Source: Actinoplanes cyaneus | Lineage (GTDB): Bacteria; Actinomycetota; Actinomycetes; Mycobacteriales; Micromonosporaceae | Length of the DNA stretch: 36,136 nucleotides | Assembly (NCBI RefSeq): GCF_016862095.1 | Contig: NZ_BOMH01000003.1 | Location: forward strand, 1-36,136 | Reading direction: 5' to 3' | In this document: positions 7,465 through 15,886 of the stretch, piece by piece | Position numbering within the stretch: the stretch's first letter is position 1 | Layout: every line of letters begins with the position of its first letter | Notes under the pieces: model-generated | Told to the model about the DNA's origin: nothing | Databases searched by the model: none | Seen by the model: the letters and a program-made list of their open reading frames with translations, nothing else | Position numbers and translations under genes: made by a program

Positions 7465-8874
7465 CAACTCCTGCTGGGAGATCGGGTCGGCGGCGCCCGT
7501 CCGGGCCTCCTGCATCGCCTTGGTCATCTGGACGCGGCGCAGCACCTCCTTGATGTCGGCACCGGTCATGCCGGTGCTGGCCACGCCGAGCGCGGGCAGG
7601 TCCAGGTCCGGCGCGAACATCCGGAAGCCGCCGCGCTCGTGCGCCGCGGCCAGACCCTCGATCATCTTGCGGAAGATCTCGGCCCGGCTCACCTCGTCCG
7701 GCCGGGGCACGCTGATCTTGATGTCGAAGCGGCCGGAACGGATCAGCGACTCGTCGACCCGCTGCGGGAAGTTCGTGGTCGCCACCACGATCACGTTCGG
7801 GTTCGCCTCGAACAGGTCGTTCATCTCCTGCTTGAAGATGCCGGCCACCGCGTTGAGCGCCTGGCTGGCCGCGTCGCCGCCGGCCCCGGCGTAGCTGACG
7901 ATCGAGTCGAACTCGTCGAAGAGCATCAGCGTCGGCACCCGGTAGCGCCGGGCGTCCCGGAAGATCTGCTTGATGTTGCGCTCCGAGCCGCCGAGCCACT
8001 TGTCCAGGATCTCCGGGGTGCGGATCTCCCGGAAGTCGGCGCCGATCTCGTTCGCCAGCGCACGGGACAGCATCGTCTTGCCGGTGCCCGGCGGCCCGTA
8101 CATCAGGATGCCCTGCGGGCGGCGGGCGCCCCACCGCGCCATCGCCTCCGGATGCCGGAACGACACGGCGATCTGGCGCAGCTCGCCGACCAGATCCGCG
8201 AGCCCGCCGACCATGTCGAGCGTGACCTGCTGGGTGGTGACCGGCGCGGGCGGCGGTGTCGCCTCGCGGCTGAACACGTAGCGCCGGCCGCGCAGCGCCT
8301 CCGGCTCGGTCAGCTCGGTCACCGCCTGCAGGGTCAGCGTCACGAACGCCCGCAGATGGTTCGCGGTCGCCTCGTCGCGCGGCACCTCGGAGCGCAGCCG
8401 GATCACGTCCCCGTCCGCCTCGTGGGAGACCTCGGCCTGCAGGCCGACGCCGGCGTCCGCGAAGACTCCCGGTCCGCGGTGCGGCGCCGGGCCGCCCGCC
8501 TTGTCCAGACCCAGTTTGCGGTACGCCGCGGCGGCCGCCGACCCGACACCGTCGACGATCCGGGTCGCGACCGGGTCGCCCTCCGCGATGCGCTTCGAGA
8601 GGAGCACGCCGATCGGGTCGCGGCCCAGCACCAGCTTGCGCATCCGCTCGGTGCTCATCGGCTCGGCGCCGGCGTGGACGCGGGCGACGAACACGTGCAT
8701 CGGGCCGGCCGTGGTGTCCAGGCTCGACACGGTCACCTCGACCCGCTGGACCGGCGAGGGCCAGTCCGCGTGGTGGACCAGCTCGACCGGGTTGACCCGC
8801 GCCGCGGCCAGGACCGTGGACGGGTCGACCAGGGAGACGGTGGCTCCGGCGTACTCAAAAATCTCGTCGTGCAT
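7429..8874 (-). CDS. AAA+ ATPase with uncharacterised N-terminal domain
   Basis: A 481-residue ATPase. The C-terminal half is a classical AAA module: Walker A GPPGTGKT (260-267), pore-loop-like region KWLGGSERN (292-300), Walker B LMLFDE (316-321), sensor 1 TTN (366-368), arginine-finger region RSGRFD (379-384) and a helical lid with sensor-2-like GMTGADIKEVLRR. It resembles the FtsH/Cdc48 class but lacks the FtsH protease (no HExxH) and transmembrane helices. Residues 1-215 match no domain I can name. ATG 8874 is chosen because GGAGG lies 7 nt upstream; the frame is open further upstream but without a site. It may remodel or unfold a partner not encoded here. Confidence 0.88.
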   Translation of the reverse strand: MHDEIFEYAGATVSLVDPSTVLAAARVNPVELVHHADWPSPVQRVEVTVSSLDTTAGPMHVFVARVHAGAEPMSTERMRKLVLGRDPIGVLLSKRIAEGDPVATRIVDGVGSAAAAAYRKLGLDKAGGPAPHRGPGVFADAGVGLQAEVSHEADGDVIRLRSEVPRDEATANHLRAFVTLTLQAVTELTEPEALRGRRYVFSREATPPPAPVTTQQVTLDMVGGLADLVGELRQIAVSFRHPEAMARWGARRPQGILMYGPPGTGKTMLSRALANEIGADFREIRTPEILDKWLGGSERNIKQIFRDARRYRVPTLMLFDEFDSIVSYAGAGGDAASQALNAVAGIFKQEMNDLFEANPNVIVVATTNFPQRVDESLIRSGRFDIKISVPRPDEVSRAEIFRKMIEGLAAAHERGGFRMFAPDLDLPALGVASTGMTGADIKEVLRRVQMTKAMQEARTGAADPISQQELLAAVRDLRGHV

Positions 8875-9043
8875 GGATTTCCTCCGCTTTCCGACTTTCC
8901 CCAGAGTGACACGGCGGCGCTTCCACCCGGGCATTCATCTCGGCTAATCTGCGGACGCTGATCACCCTCGATGTCGTGGGCGCGGCCGGCGACCCCGGCG
9001 GCGGCTCACGGCCGTCGTAGTCGTCGAATGTGGAGGAAGAACG

Positions 9044-10570
9044 TTGCGGAAACGGACACTTGCCGTCCCACTCGCTGCCGCTCTCGTCGTCTCGCTGGTT
9101 CCCCAGCAGGCGAGCGCGGTGGACGAGGTCAGCACCAAGAAACTGCGCGACGCCGTGACGGTGGCCGGAATCCTCGGCCACGAGCGCGTCCTGCAGCGGA
9201 TCGCGACCCAGAACGGCGGCACCCGCGCCTCCGGCACGTCGGGCTACGCGGCCAGCGCCGCGTACGTCTCGAGCGTGCTCAAGAAGGCCGGTTACAAGGT
9301 CACCGAGCAGAAGTTCACCTTCCCGTTCTACCGGGAGCTCACGCCGGCGCAACTCACCCGGGTCTCCCCGGCCGGGCCGGCCTACACCACTGTCACCTAC
9401 GACTACTCGGCCAGCGGTGACGTGACCGGCCAGGTGGTTCCGGCGCTCAACAACGTGCTGCCGCCGACCCCGGAGCCGAGCTCGACCGCGGGGTGCGCCC
9501 CGGGCGACTTCGCGCCGGCCTCGGCGACCGCGCCGCAGATCGCCCTGATCCAGCGCGGTGGCTGCGACTTCGCGGTGAAGGCCGCGAACGCGGCTGCCGC
9601 CGGGTACGACGCGGCGATCATCTTCAACGAGGGCCAGCCCGGCCGGACCGAGCTGTTCCAGGGCACCCTGGGCGGGCCGGGCGCGATCCCGGTCGTCGGG
9701 CTGAGCTTCGAGGACGGCAGCGCGCTCGCCGCGCAGGCCGCGGCCGGCGTCGTGACCCTGCGGGTGCAGACCAGCACCGAGGTCAACGTGAACGCCACCA
9801 CCAGCAACATCATCGCGGACTCCCCCGGCGGCAACCCGGACAAGGTCCTCGTCGTCGGCTCGCACCTGGACTCGGTCGTCGAAGGGCCGGGCATCAACGA
9901 CAACGGCAGCGGCTCGGCCCAGAACCTGGAGATCGCCGTCCAGCTGGCCAAGCTGAAGATCAAGCCGCGGCAGAAGGTGCGCTTCGCGTTCTGGGGCGCC
10001 GAGGAGTCCGGGCTGCTCGGCTCCGAGCACTACGTGGCGAACCTGTCCGACACCGAGCTCACCACGATCTTCGCGAACCTGAACTTCGACATGGTGGGCT
10101 CGCCGAACTACGTCCGGTTCGTCTACGACGGTGACGGGTCGGCGACCGGGGCGTCCGGGCCGTACGGCTCGGACCAGATCGAGTCGCTGTTCACCAAGTA
10201 CTTCGCGAACCAGGGGCTGGCGACCGACCCGACCGCGTTCGACGGGCGCAGCGACTACGGCCCGTTCATCGAGGCCGGCATCCCGGCCGGTGGCCTCTTC
10301 AGCGGCGCCGAGGGCGAGAAGACGCCGGAACAGGCCACCGTGTACGGCGGGGTGGCCGGAGCGCCGTACGACTCCTGCTACCACCAGGCCTGCGACGACA
10401 TCAACAACCTCAACCCGACCGTGCTGTCCCAGCTCAGCGACGGTGCCGCGCACGCGGTGCTGACGCTGGCCCTGACCAAGACCGGCTTCTACCCGGACGG
10501 CAGCCTGCGCGCCGCCGCCCGGGCCGCCGCGCCGAAGCTCCCGTTCCAGGGCGACCACCTCGCCCGCTGA
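9044..10570 (+). CDS. Secreted M28-family zinc aminopeptidase with PA domain
   Basis: A 508-residue exported peptidase similar in layout to Streptomyces griseus aminopeptidase S. A signal peptide (R-K-R then a hydrophobic run, likely cleaved after ASA near residue 25) is followed by an M28 domain split by a PA insert (about 145-240, with RGGCDFAVKAANAAAAG). The two-zinc site is visible: H274 (SHLDS), D286 (NDNGSGS), E320 general base and E321 (GAEESG), D349 (NFDMVG) and H447 (CYHQAC). It should remove N-terminal residues from extracellular peptides. The start is TTG 9044, preceded by GGAGGAAGAACG; the nearby ATG at 9028 is out of frame. It is divergent from the AAA+ gene and convergent with the FUSC gene. 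Confidence 0.93.
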   Translation: MRKRTLAVPLAAALVVSLVPQQASAVDEVSTKKLRDAVTVAGILGHERVLQRIATQNGGTRASGTSGYAASAAYVSSVLKKAGYKVTEQKFTFPFYRELTPAQLTRVSPAGPAYTTVTYDYSASGDVTGQVVPALNNVLPPTPEPSSTAGCAPGDFAPASATAPQIALIQRGGCDFAVKAANAAAAGYDAAIIFNEGQPGRTELFQGTLGGPGAIPVVGLSFEDGSALAAQAAAGVVTLRVQTSTEVNVNATTSNIIADSPGGNPDKVLVVGSHLDSVVEGPGINDNGSGSAQNLEIAVQLAKLKIKPRQKVRFAFWGAEESGLLGSEHYVANLSDTELTTIFANLNFDMVGSPNYVRFVYDGDGSATGASGPYGSDQIESLFTKYFANQGLATDPTAFDGRSDYGPFIEAGIPAGGLFSGAEGEKTPEQATVYGGVAGAPYDSCYHQACDDINNLNPTVLSQLSDGAAHAVLTLALTKTGFYPDGSLRAAARAAAPKLPFQGDHLAR

Positions 10571-10585
10571 CCCCTGTTCGCGGAC

Positions 10586-10615
10586 CCGGCCCCCGTCACA
10601 CCCGGCGGGGGCCGG
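10586..10615. terminator. Bidirectional hairpin between convergent genes
   Basis: CCGGCCCCCG (10586-10595) pairs perfectly with CGGGGGCCGG (10606-10615) around a 10-nt loop. It starts 16 bp after the peptidase stop and overlaps the last codons of the FUSC gene on the other strand. It is a good candidate for a shared terminator. Confidence 0.7.
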
Positions 10616-11639
10616 CCCGCTTTCCCGGGGCGGCCAGCAGGATCACCGCGCCCGCGATCGCCGCCCCGATCACCGTCTCCGCCCCGCGGTCCCACAGCAG
10701 CTGGCCGATCGGCCGCGGCGCCGCCACCTGATTCATCAGCAGCGCCAGCGGCGTGATGAACACCATCGCCAGCCCGTAGTGCCGCCCGATCACCAGCTCC
10801 GCGCCGACCTGCAGGACCGCGAGGACCAGCACAGCCGGGTACGGGCCGAGGCCGAGCGCCAGCACCCCGGCCGCCACCGCCAGCCCTGCGAGAGTCCCGC
10901 CGATCCGGTGCGCGGCCCGCAGCAGCCGGGCGGATCGGCCGGGCACGCTCAGCGGGGCCACCGCCGCGACCGTCGCCCAGTAGGGGTGACCGATCCCGAT
11001 CGCGGTGGCGAGAGCGCCGGAGACCCCGGCCGCCAGCCCGCACCAGGCCGCGTCCCGCACGTCCACCGCCCGCAGCCGGTGCCCCACGGGCCCGGCCGCG
11101 TCCCGCACGTCCACTGTCCGCCGCCGGTGCCCCACGGGCCCGGCCCCCGGCGGCCGGCCGAACCGGACATTGCCGATCAGGAGCGAGAAGACGGCACTGG
11201 CCAGGGCCACCCCCACGGCGAGGGGCACGTCGCGCACGTGGTGCGGGACCGACGCGACCGCACCGAAGGCGAACGTCAGGAACAGTGCACCGGGCGGATG
11301 CCACTGCTGCGCCGAGGCGACCGCCGTCCCACCCGCGGCGACCAGCCCGGCGACCGCGACGGCCGGCCAGTTCCGGACCTCGAGGGAGCCGATCAGCACG
11401 CCGAGCAGCACCGTGGTGACCAGGGCGGCGGCCGCGCCCGACTGCATCACCAGCCGCGCCCGTCCGGTCAGGTTACGGCCGTAGAGCGACGTGAACGCCC
11501 CGAACGCCGCGTACATCGACCACTCGGGCCGGCCCGCGACGAGCACGACCAGCAGCGGAACCGCGACACTCACCCCGGCCCGGAGCGCCGCCGGGCTCGC
11601 CGCGCGCAACGACGGCGGCATCAAGTTCAAGATCCTCAT
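10596..11639 (-). CDS. FUSC-like aromatic-compound/efflux-type membrane protein
   Basis: A membrane protein of about 347 residues with two bundles of hydrophobic helices split by a hydrophilic linker, as in the fusaric-acid-resistance (FUSC) family. Family-like stretches are AGRPEWSMYAAFGAFTSLYG near the start and GIGHPYWATVAAVAPLSVPG after the linker. Members are linked to efflux of aromatic acids; the substrate here is unknown. The linker contains a 16-residue perfect-phase duplication (PVGHRxRxVDVRDAAG twice) from a 48-bp tandem repeat. ATG 11639 is used. ATG 11621, which has GAGGA 11 nt upstream, is an equally plausible start. An open frame continues upstream antisense to the methyltransferase gene and is rejected as a shadow. 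Confidence 0.8.
   Translation of the reverse strand: MRILNLMPPSLRAASPAALRAGVSVAVPLLVVLVAGRPEWSMYAAFGAFTSLYGRNLTGRARLVMQSGAAAALVTTVLLGVLIGSLEVRNWPAVAVAGLVAAGGTAVASAQQWHPPGALFLTFAFGAVASVPHHVRDVPLAVGVALASAVFSLLIGNVRFGRPPGAGPVGHRRRTVDVRDAAGPVGHRLRAVDVRDAAWCGLAAGVSGALATAIGIGHPYWATVAAVAPLSVPGRSARLLRAAHRIGGTLAGLAVAAGVLALGLGPYPAVLVLAVLQVGAELVIGRHYGLAMVFITPLALLMNQVAAPRPIGQLLWDRGAETVIGAAIAGAVILLAAPGKRAGPRRV
11047..11142 (-). repeat. 48-bp tandem duplication inside the FUSC gene
   Basis: Units 11047-11094 and 11095-11142 both begin GCCGCGTCCCGCACGTCCAC and end GGTGCCCCACGGGCCCG, with a few substitutions between. Forty-eight is a multiple of three, so the frame is kept and the hydrophilic linker between membrane bundles is lengthened by 16 residues. 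Confidence 0.9.
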
Positions 11640-11759
11640 CCCGTACGCGCGATATGCCCGCCCGCCGGGCGCCTGCCGCGCCTTCCTTCCGGCCAGCGGA
11701 AACGTGACGCAGCTCGTAAAGAGGTCGCCGCCGGCGCCGGCAACCGCCAGGATTCCGGC

Positions 11760-12560
11760 ATGGACGACATGACCACCGAGATCGTGACCTACTACGAGGA
11801 CCGGTACGAGGAGGCGAGCCGCCTGGACCGCCGCCCCCAGGCACGGCTGGAACGGATCCGCACCCTCGAGCTGCTGCGGGAGCTGCTGCCCGCCGCGCCG
11901 GCGCGGATCCTCGACGTCGGCGGCGGCCCCGGGGCGTACGCCCGGGAGCTGATCAATGACGGTCACCACGTCCGCCTGGTCGACATCGTGCCCAGCCACG
12001 TCGAGCAGGCCCGCGCCGGCGAGCCGCCGATCGACGCGGTGGTCGGCGACGCGCGCGAGCTGCCCGAGCCGGACGCCTCCCACGACGCCACCCTGCTGCT
12101 CGGCCCGGTCTACCACCTGCACGAACGTGCCGACCGCGTGCGCGCCATCCGGGAGGCGGCCCGGGTGACCCGGCCCGGCGGCCCGGTCGTGGTCGCGGCG
12201 ATCGGGCGCTTCGCCGGCCCCGTCGACTTCGCGGCGACCGCCCGCTTCGACGACCGCACGACCGCCGAGGCCCGCCGCCTGATCACCGACGGCGTCAACG
12301 ACGCGTCGATCGGCTTCACGCACGCCTACTTCCACCGGGTCGCCGAGCTGCGCGACGAATGCCACGAGGCCGGCCTCACCGACGTGGTTATCCACGGCGT
12401 GGAGGGTCCCGCCTGGCCGGCGGCCGAGGCGGCGCGGACCGGCCCGGACGCCGGCCCGGTCTTCGACGCGGCGCTCCGGCTCGCCCGCGTCTACAGCGCG
12501 GAGCCCGACCTCGTCGGCGTCAGCGCCCACCTGCTCGCCATCGCGACGAAACGCCGGTAA
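11760..12560 (+). CDS. Class I SAM-dependent methyltransferase
   Basis: A 266-residue Rossmann-fold methyltransferase (methyltransf_11/25 type). SAM-binding motif I is ILDVGGGPGAYARELINDGHHVRLVDIVPSHVEQA, starting near residue 48. Motif II carries the acidic D in VVGDARELPEPDASHDATLLLGPVYHL, and post-motif RPGGPVVVAAIGRF is near residue 140. The acceptor is unknown; no substrate domain is recognisable and the neighbours (FUSC membrane protein, MerR regulator) give no pathway. ATG 11760 is used, with AGGA 9 nt upstream; a second ATG three codons on is possible. It is divergent from the FUSC gene (120 bp apart) and convergent with the MerR gene. Confidence 0.9.
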   Translation: MDDMTTEIVTYYEDRYEEASRLDRRPQARLERIRTLELLRELLPAAPARILDVGGGPGAYARELINDGHHVRLVDIVPSHVEQARAGEPPIDAVVGDARELPEPDASHDATLLLGPVYHLHERADRVRAIREAARVTRPGGPVVVAAIGRFAGPVDFAATARFDDRTTAEARRLITDGVNDASIGFTHAYFHRVAELRDECHEAGLTDVVIHGVEGPAWPAAEAARTGPDAGPVFDAALRLARVYSAEPDLVGVSAHLLAIATKRR

Positions 12561-12584
12561 GGCGTCACTGAACGTCCACGGCGT

Positions 12585-12603
12585 CGGCCCCCGCTTCGGG
12601 CCG
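12585..12603. terminator. Short hairpin between methyltransferase and MerR genes
   Basis: CGGCCC (12585-12590) and GGGCCG (12598-12603) pair around a 7-nt loop. The hairpin lies in the 72-bp gap between two convergent genes, so it could serve both. The stem is short and no T run follows. Confidence 0.4.
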
Positions 12604-12632
12604 GCCGGTCCGGTCCTGCGCCGGCGTCGCGG

Positions 12633-13568
12633 TCACCGCTGGTCGGCTGTTCCCGCATCTCCTCCTGCCGCGACAACGCGGAGGGCCGTCGCCAGCCAGT
12701 GCAGGTGCTCCGAGGAGTCCGGCACCCGGTGCTGCCCGCGGACACCGGCGACAAGCCGGAAGTACCTGTCCGCGTCCGCTTCGATCCCGGCATCCAGGGA
12801 GCGGAGCACAGCGGTCAGGTCCGCGGTGCCGAACAGGTCGGCCACCAGCTCGGCCGCGGCGGGCCCGTCCGGCCGGGCTCCGGCTCGGCGGGCGCCGTCG
12901 ACGGCTTCGACCACCTGCCTGGTCCACCAGATGTTGGACCCGGGCGGCTTGGCCCGGCCGGGCGCGGGCGTGTTCAGTTCCAGGAAGACCCGCATCCGCG
13001 CGCGGAAGTCCGGGTCCTGGATCAGCTCGGCCAGTTCCACCCAGGCGTCCACCTGCTCAGGGGTGGGATCGTCGGGCAGCTCGATCCGCAACTGGCGCAC
13101 CTTCTCCCGCACCGGCGGTTCCAGTCCGAGGCCGCCCATCACGTCCAGCTTGAAATCGTCGATGATCTGCATCCGTTCGGCGGCCGACAGCCGCGCCAAT
13201 CGGTTCATCAGTGCTGTCTCCTCAGCGGTGGAATCACGTTTCGACACGGTCGACAACACCGCCCTGCTGACCTTGAGGGAACGGATCTGCGCGTCCAGCG
13301 CGGCCACATGCGCCTCGGCGACCTCGGCCACCGTGGCCCGGCCGTCGAGGACCCGGCGCACGTCGTCGAGCGCGAAGCCCAACTCCCGCAGCGTGCGGAC
13401 GAGTTCGACGCGGGCCACACCCGCGCCGTCGTAGAGCCGGTATCCGCCGGCCGACCGGCCGGCCGGCGGGACCGCTCCCTCGTCCGACCAGAAGCGCAGG
13501 GTCCGCACGTCAATGCCGGTGCGGCGCGCGAGCTGGCCGATGGTGAGCAGGCCGGAGTCGTCGTCCAT
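12633..13568 (-). CDS. MerR-family transcriptional regulator
   Basis: A 311-residue regulator. Residues 8-75 are a MerR helix-turn-helix and wing: LTIGQLARRTGIDVRTLRFWSDEGAVPPAGRSAGGYRLYD, then LRELGFALDDVRRVLDG. A coiled-coil-like helix follows (about 80-115, LDAQIRSLKVSRAVL), then a helical C-terminal domain of about 190 residues that I do not recognise; it is not a TipAS domain and lacks a metal-binding Cys cluster. It probably senses a small molecule. ATG 13568 has GAGGA 7 nt upstream. Upstream sequence carries a MerR-type promoter candidate, so autoregulation is likely. The target genes are unknown; the convergent methyltransferase is only a neighbour. Confidence 0.88.
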   Translation of the reverse strand: MDDDSGLLTIGQLARRTGIDVRTLRFWSDEGAVPPAGRSAGGYRLYDGAGVARVELVRTLRELGFALDDVRRVLDGRATVAEVAEAHVAALDAQIRSLKVSRAVLSTVSKRDSTAEETALMNRLARLSAAERMQIIDDFKLDVMGGLGLEPPVREKVRQLRIELPDDPTPEQVDAWVELAELIQDPDFRARMRVFLELNTPAPGRAKPPGSNIWWTRQVVEAVDGARRAGARPDGPAAAELVADLFGTADLTAVLRSLDAGIEADADRYFRLVAGVRGQHRVPDSSEHLHWLATALRVVAAGGDAGTADQR

Positions 13569-13573
13569 GGCTG

Positions 13574-13604
13574 AATCCTCGACGTTCCAGCCGCTGGAGA
13601 GTCA
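13574..13604 (-). promoter_or_regulatory. Candidate MerR-type promoter/operator
   Basis: On the minus strand, TTGACT (13604-13599) is followed by an imperfect palindrome CTCCAG-CGG-CTGGAA (13598-13584). A -10 placed at the 19-bp spacing typical of MerR promoters would be GAGGAT (13579-13574), a weak match that overlaps the ribosome site. The palindrome is visible; the promoter assignment is inferred. Confidence 0.4.
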
Positions 13605-13862
13605 AGCCCCCGAATCGGATCACCGGCCGGCAGCTCGGACCGGAGTGAACGTCCAAACGGCGGTACTCCTCATCCGTGCCACCCACACCGCCGCGCCCGC
13701 GCCGCCCGCTCGGTAAGGGCGAGCTCCCCGGTTTCGGCCTGCTGCCGCTCCTTCCATCCCCGGACCACGGGGCACTTCGACCTGCTCCTTCACCGCGGAC
13801 GAGCTGCCGCTGCTTCGGCGGAGGATTCCTGTCGACCGGGTCGTCACGACGGCCCCGTGCCG

Positions 13863-14381
13863 TCATCGAACGTGACAGTTCACCTCGACGTCGGCGAGAC
13901 CAGCGGCCGGCACGATGACATCGCCCTCCGCCTGGCATAGCCCGGTGGGATTACCAGCCGGCGTTGCGGTGACCCGGTAAGTGCCGACCGGGACGGTCAG
14001 ACTGAACCGTCCGTCCGCTCCTACGTCGACCGAGGTGACGACAACGCCCTCGGCGGACTGGAAGTGCACTGTTCCCGCGATGCTCCGAGGGCCGGCGCCT
14101 ACCGGCCCGCCCACCTGGTGCAACGTCCCCGACACCGGGACGCTGGCCGTCGGCACGGCCACGGCCGGCTGACGGGCGGGGCCCTGCTGGCCCCGCGGGC
14201 CGAGGTTGTCAACCATCAATGCCGTACCCCCTGTCACGGCCGCGATGAGCACCACTACGCCGGCGGCCGTCCCGGAGCGCCGTCGCCTGTCCCTCGCCGC
14301 CAGCAGTTCGGCGAACTCCGGCGCTCGTGCCGGTTGCAGTCGTTGTGCCTCGGCCGCTAGCAGCTTGCTGATGTCAGACAT
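13863..14381 (-). CDS. Membrane-anchored partner of ECF sigma factor (possible anti-sigma)
   Basis: A 172-residue single-pass protein. Residues 1-36 are charged and cytosolic (MSDISKLLAAEAQRLQ, then RDRRRR), one membrane helix spans about 38-58 (AAGVVVLIAAVTGGTALMV), and the outside part (about 85-172) looks like a carboxypeptidase-regulatory/prealbumin-type beta-sandwich (SIAGTVHFQSAEGVVVTSVDVGADGRFSLTVPVGTYRVTATPAG). It overlaps the sigma gene by 8 bp, with AGGAG 8 nt before its ATG, so the two are translationally coupled. Position and topology suggest an anti-sigma or sensor role. The zinc anti-sigma motif (HxxxCxxC) is absent, so this role is inferred from context only. The 294 bp between it and the MerR gene holds only the regulator's promoter candidate. 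Confidence 0.75.
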   Translation of the reverse strand: MSDISKLLAAEAQRLQPARAPEFAELLAARDRRRRSGTAAGVVVLIAAVTGGTALMVDNLGPRGQQGPARQPAVAVPTASVPVSGTLHQVGGPVGAGPRSIAGTVHFQSAEGVVVTSVDVGADGRFSLTVPVGTYRVTATPAGNPTGLCQAEGDVIVPAAGLADVEVNCHVR

Positions 14382-14874
14382 GGAAGCTCTCCTCTCGGAG
14401 CAGGGGGCCCAGGACAGTGCGTGCCCGGCTCAACCGGGATTTCACGGTTCCAGCAGCGATCCTCAGCTCTTGGGCGATCTCGTCGGTGCCGAGTCCGAGC
14501 AGGTAATGCATGACCACTACCTGCCGCTGCCCGACCGGCATCCGCTGCAGTGCGCGGGCAATGTCGACGTGATCCGGCTCGGGTGCCGGTTCGACTGTTG
14601 GCGGCCCGTGGCGAAGGAGCACTTTCAACCCGTTGCGTGCATTACGCCGCCGGTTCGACAGCAGCCGTAGTGCCACCGTCCGCACCCAGACCTCGGGTGA
14701 CTCGAGCTGCGATACGTGATCCCACCGATCGAACGCTTTCAAAAACGCTTCCTGCACGCAGTCCTCGGCGTCCGCCCTGCTGTCCGCAGCCAGTGCGACA
14801 GTGCCGACCAGCCGGGCATAGCAGTCGCGGAAGAGATCGGCGACGGCGTTCGAGGCTGTGGACGAGTGGCTCAT
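14374..14874 (-). CDS. ECF RNA polymerase sigma factor (SigE-like)
   Basis: An extracytoplasmic-function sigma factor of 166 residues. Region 2 is ADLFRDCYARLVGTVALAADSRADAEDCVQEAFLKAFDRWDHV, binding core polymerase and the -10. Region 4 is LQRMPVGQRQVVVMHYLLGLGTDEIAQELRIAAGTVKSRLSRAR, binding the -35. Length and layout are those of minimal group 4 factors. ATG 14874 with AAAGG 5 nt upstream is preferred to GTG 14886. A GGAACC sequence lies at 14904-14909 on the minus strand, like an ECF -35 element, but I see no convincing matching -10, so autoregulation is only possible. It is coupled to the downstream membrane partner gene. The stimulus is unknown. Confidence 0.9.
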   Translation of the reverse strand: MSHSSTASNAVADLFRDCYARLVGTVALAADSRADAEDCVQEAFLKAFDRWDHVSQLESPEVWVRTVALRLLSNRRRNARNGLKVLLRHGPPTVEPAPEPDHVDIARALQRMPVGQRQVVVMHYLLGLGTDEIAQELRIAAGTVKSRLSRARTVLGPLLREESFHV

Positions 14875-14959
14875 GCCTTTAATCACCCCCCACTACACTC
14901 ACTGGTTCCCTCCGATTTGCGGATCCTCTCCGCACCGACGCACCCCATACGTCGAGCCA

Positions 14960-15276
14960 CTGTCGTGGGAGGTACCTCGGGCGGAGATGCACCTGCCGTT
15001 GATACCGGACCCTTGCTCTGCGGGTCGGGGGACGGGATCCTCGCGAGGCTTGGCGCCGGTGGCCTCGGCGACGGCGTCGACGTGGCGGCGCGAACTCCGG
15101 AGACGGACATGCCGGCGGCCGCGGCGAGGTCGCCAAGGGCGTAGGGGGCTGGACGAGCTCGCGGCGCGCAGGTCACGGACCACGGTGATGGCCGTCAGCG
15201 CGCGCCCGGATCATCGGCCCTCGTCGGACCCGCTCGTCGCATCGCCGCCGCAGGAGGCCGGCTCAGTCTCTGCCAT
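14960..15276 (-). pseudogene. Decayed small helix-turn-helix gene
   Basis: No single open frame covers this stretch, but pieces of one protein appear in order in different minus-strand frames. A start MAETEPAS at ATG 15276 runs to an in-frame TGA; the same frame then gives ALTAITVVRDLRAA. A shift gives RELVQPP, another YALGDLAAAAGMSVSGVR (a helix-turn-helix), and another RRHVDAVAEATGAKPRED. This order is what a small actinobacterial HTH protein of about 100 residues would look like after one nonsense change and about three frameshifts. The reading is mine from the translations; edges are approximate and there is no homologue comparison. It fills most of the 437-bp gap between the sigma factor and the next gene. 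Confidence 0.45.
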
Positions 15277-15311
15277 GCATAGATGGTGGCGTATGGTGCA
15301 CGGACAATGCG

Positions 15312-15869
15312 CTAGGTCCGGCCGCGGCGGCCTCGTCTGATGCCGCGGGCCGCGGGGATCCGGGCCACCAGGTGGTCCGGCCAGGTCACCTTCACGGTTC
15401 CCTGGGCCTCCCATTCGGCGGCCAGCTCGGTCAGGGTCCGCCCGGCCCGGCCGATGTGCTCGTCGGTCCACGGGAACGGGTCGGTTCCGAGGCTGTTCCA
15501 GGCGTTGCGGAGCAGGACCGGGAGGCGGTCGGCGGCCTCGTCCTCGACCGCGCGGTGGACCACCCCGGCCAGCAGCTCGGCCATGGTGAGTGTGGGCCGG
15601 TGCGTGTCGAGGATCCGCTTGCTGCGGGCGGCCGCGTCGTGCCGGGGTTTGCCGGCGACCACACGCATGGTGTCGAACACTCCGCCGGCGGCGATCGCGC
15701 CGAAGACGCCACCGGAGATCTCGAACTCACGCTCGGTGGCGAAGTGCGCGAGGTCGTGCGGGACGCGGAACTTGCGGTCGTTGCCGGGCAGCAGCAGGGA
15801 CACCCCGTCGGCGCGGTGCACGGTGGCGACGGTCGTTCCGGTGGGCCCGCGGACGAACACGACGTGCAT
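15312..15869 (-). CDS. Conserved hypothetical protein
   Basis: A 185-residue soluble protein without a named domain. It begins MHVVFVRGPTGTTVATVHRADGV, a short beta-rich start, followed by LLLPGNDRKFRVPHDLAHFATEREF. That second segment, with P-H-D-L-x-H-F-x-x-E-R-E, resembles a family of actinobacterial hypothetical proteins. The middle is glycine-rich (GGVFGAIAAGGVFDTM), then come amphipathic helices and a basic tail (RGIRRGRRGRT). There is no signal peptide or membrane helix. The reading frame has normal codon bias and the ATG at 15869 is the natural start. The His/Glu cluster might bind metal, but that is a guess. Function unknown. Confidence 0.7.
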   Translation of the reverse strand: MHVVFVRGPTGTTVATVHRADGVSLLLPGNDRKFRVPHDLAHFATEREFEISGGVFGAIAAGGVFDTMRVVAGKPRHDAAARSKRILDTHRPTLTMAELLAGVVHRAVEDEAADRLPVLLRNAWNSLGTDPFPWTDEHIGRAGRTLTELAAEWEAQGTVKVTWPDHLVARIPAARGIRRGRRGRT

Positions 15870-15886
15870 GGGCGCATCGTCGCACC

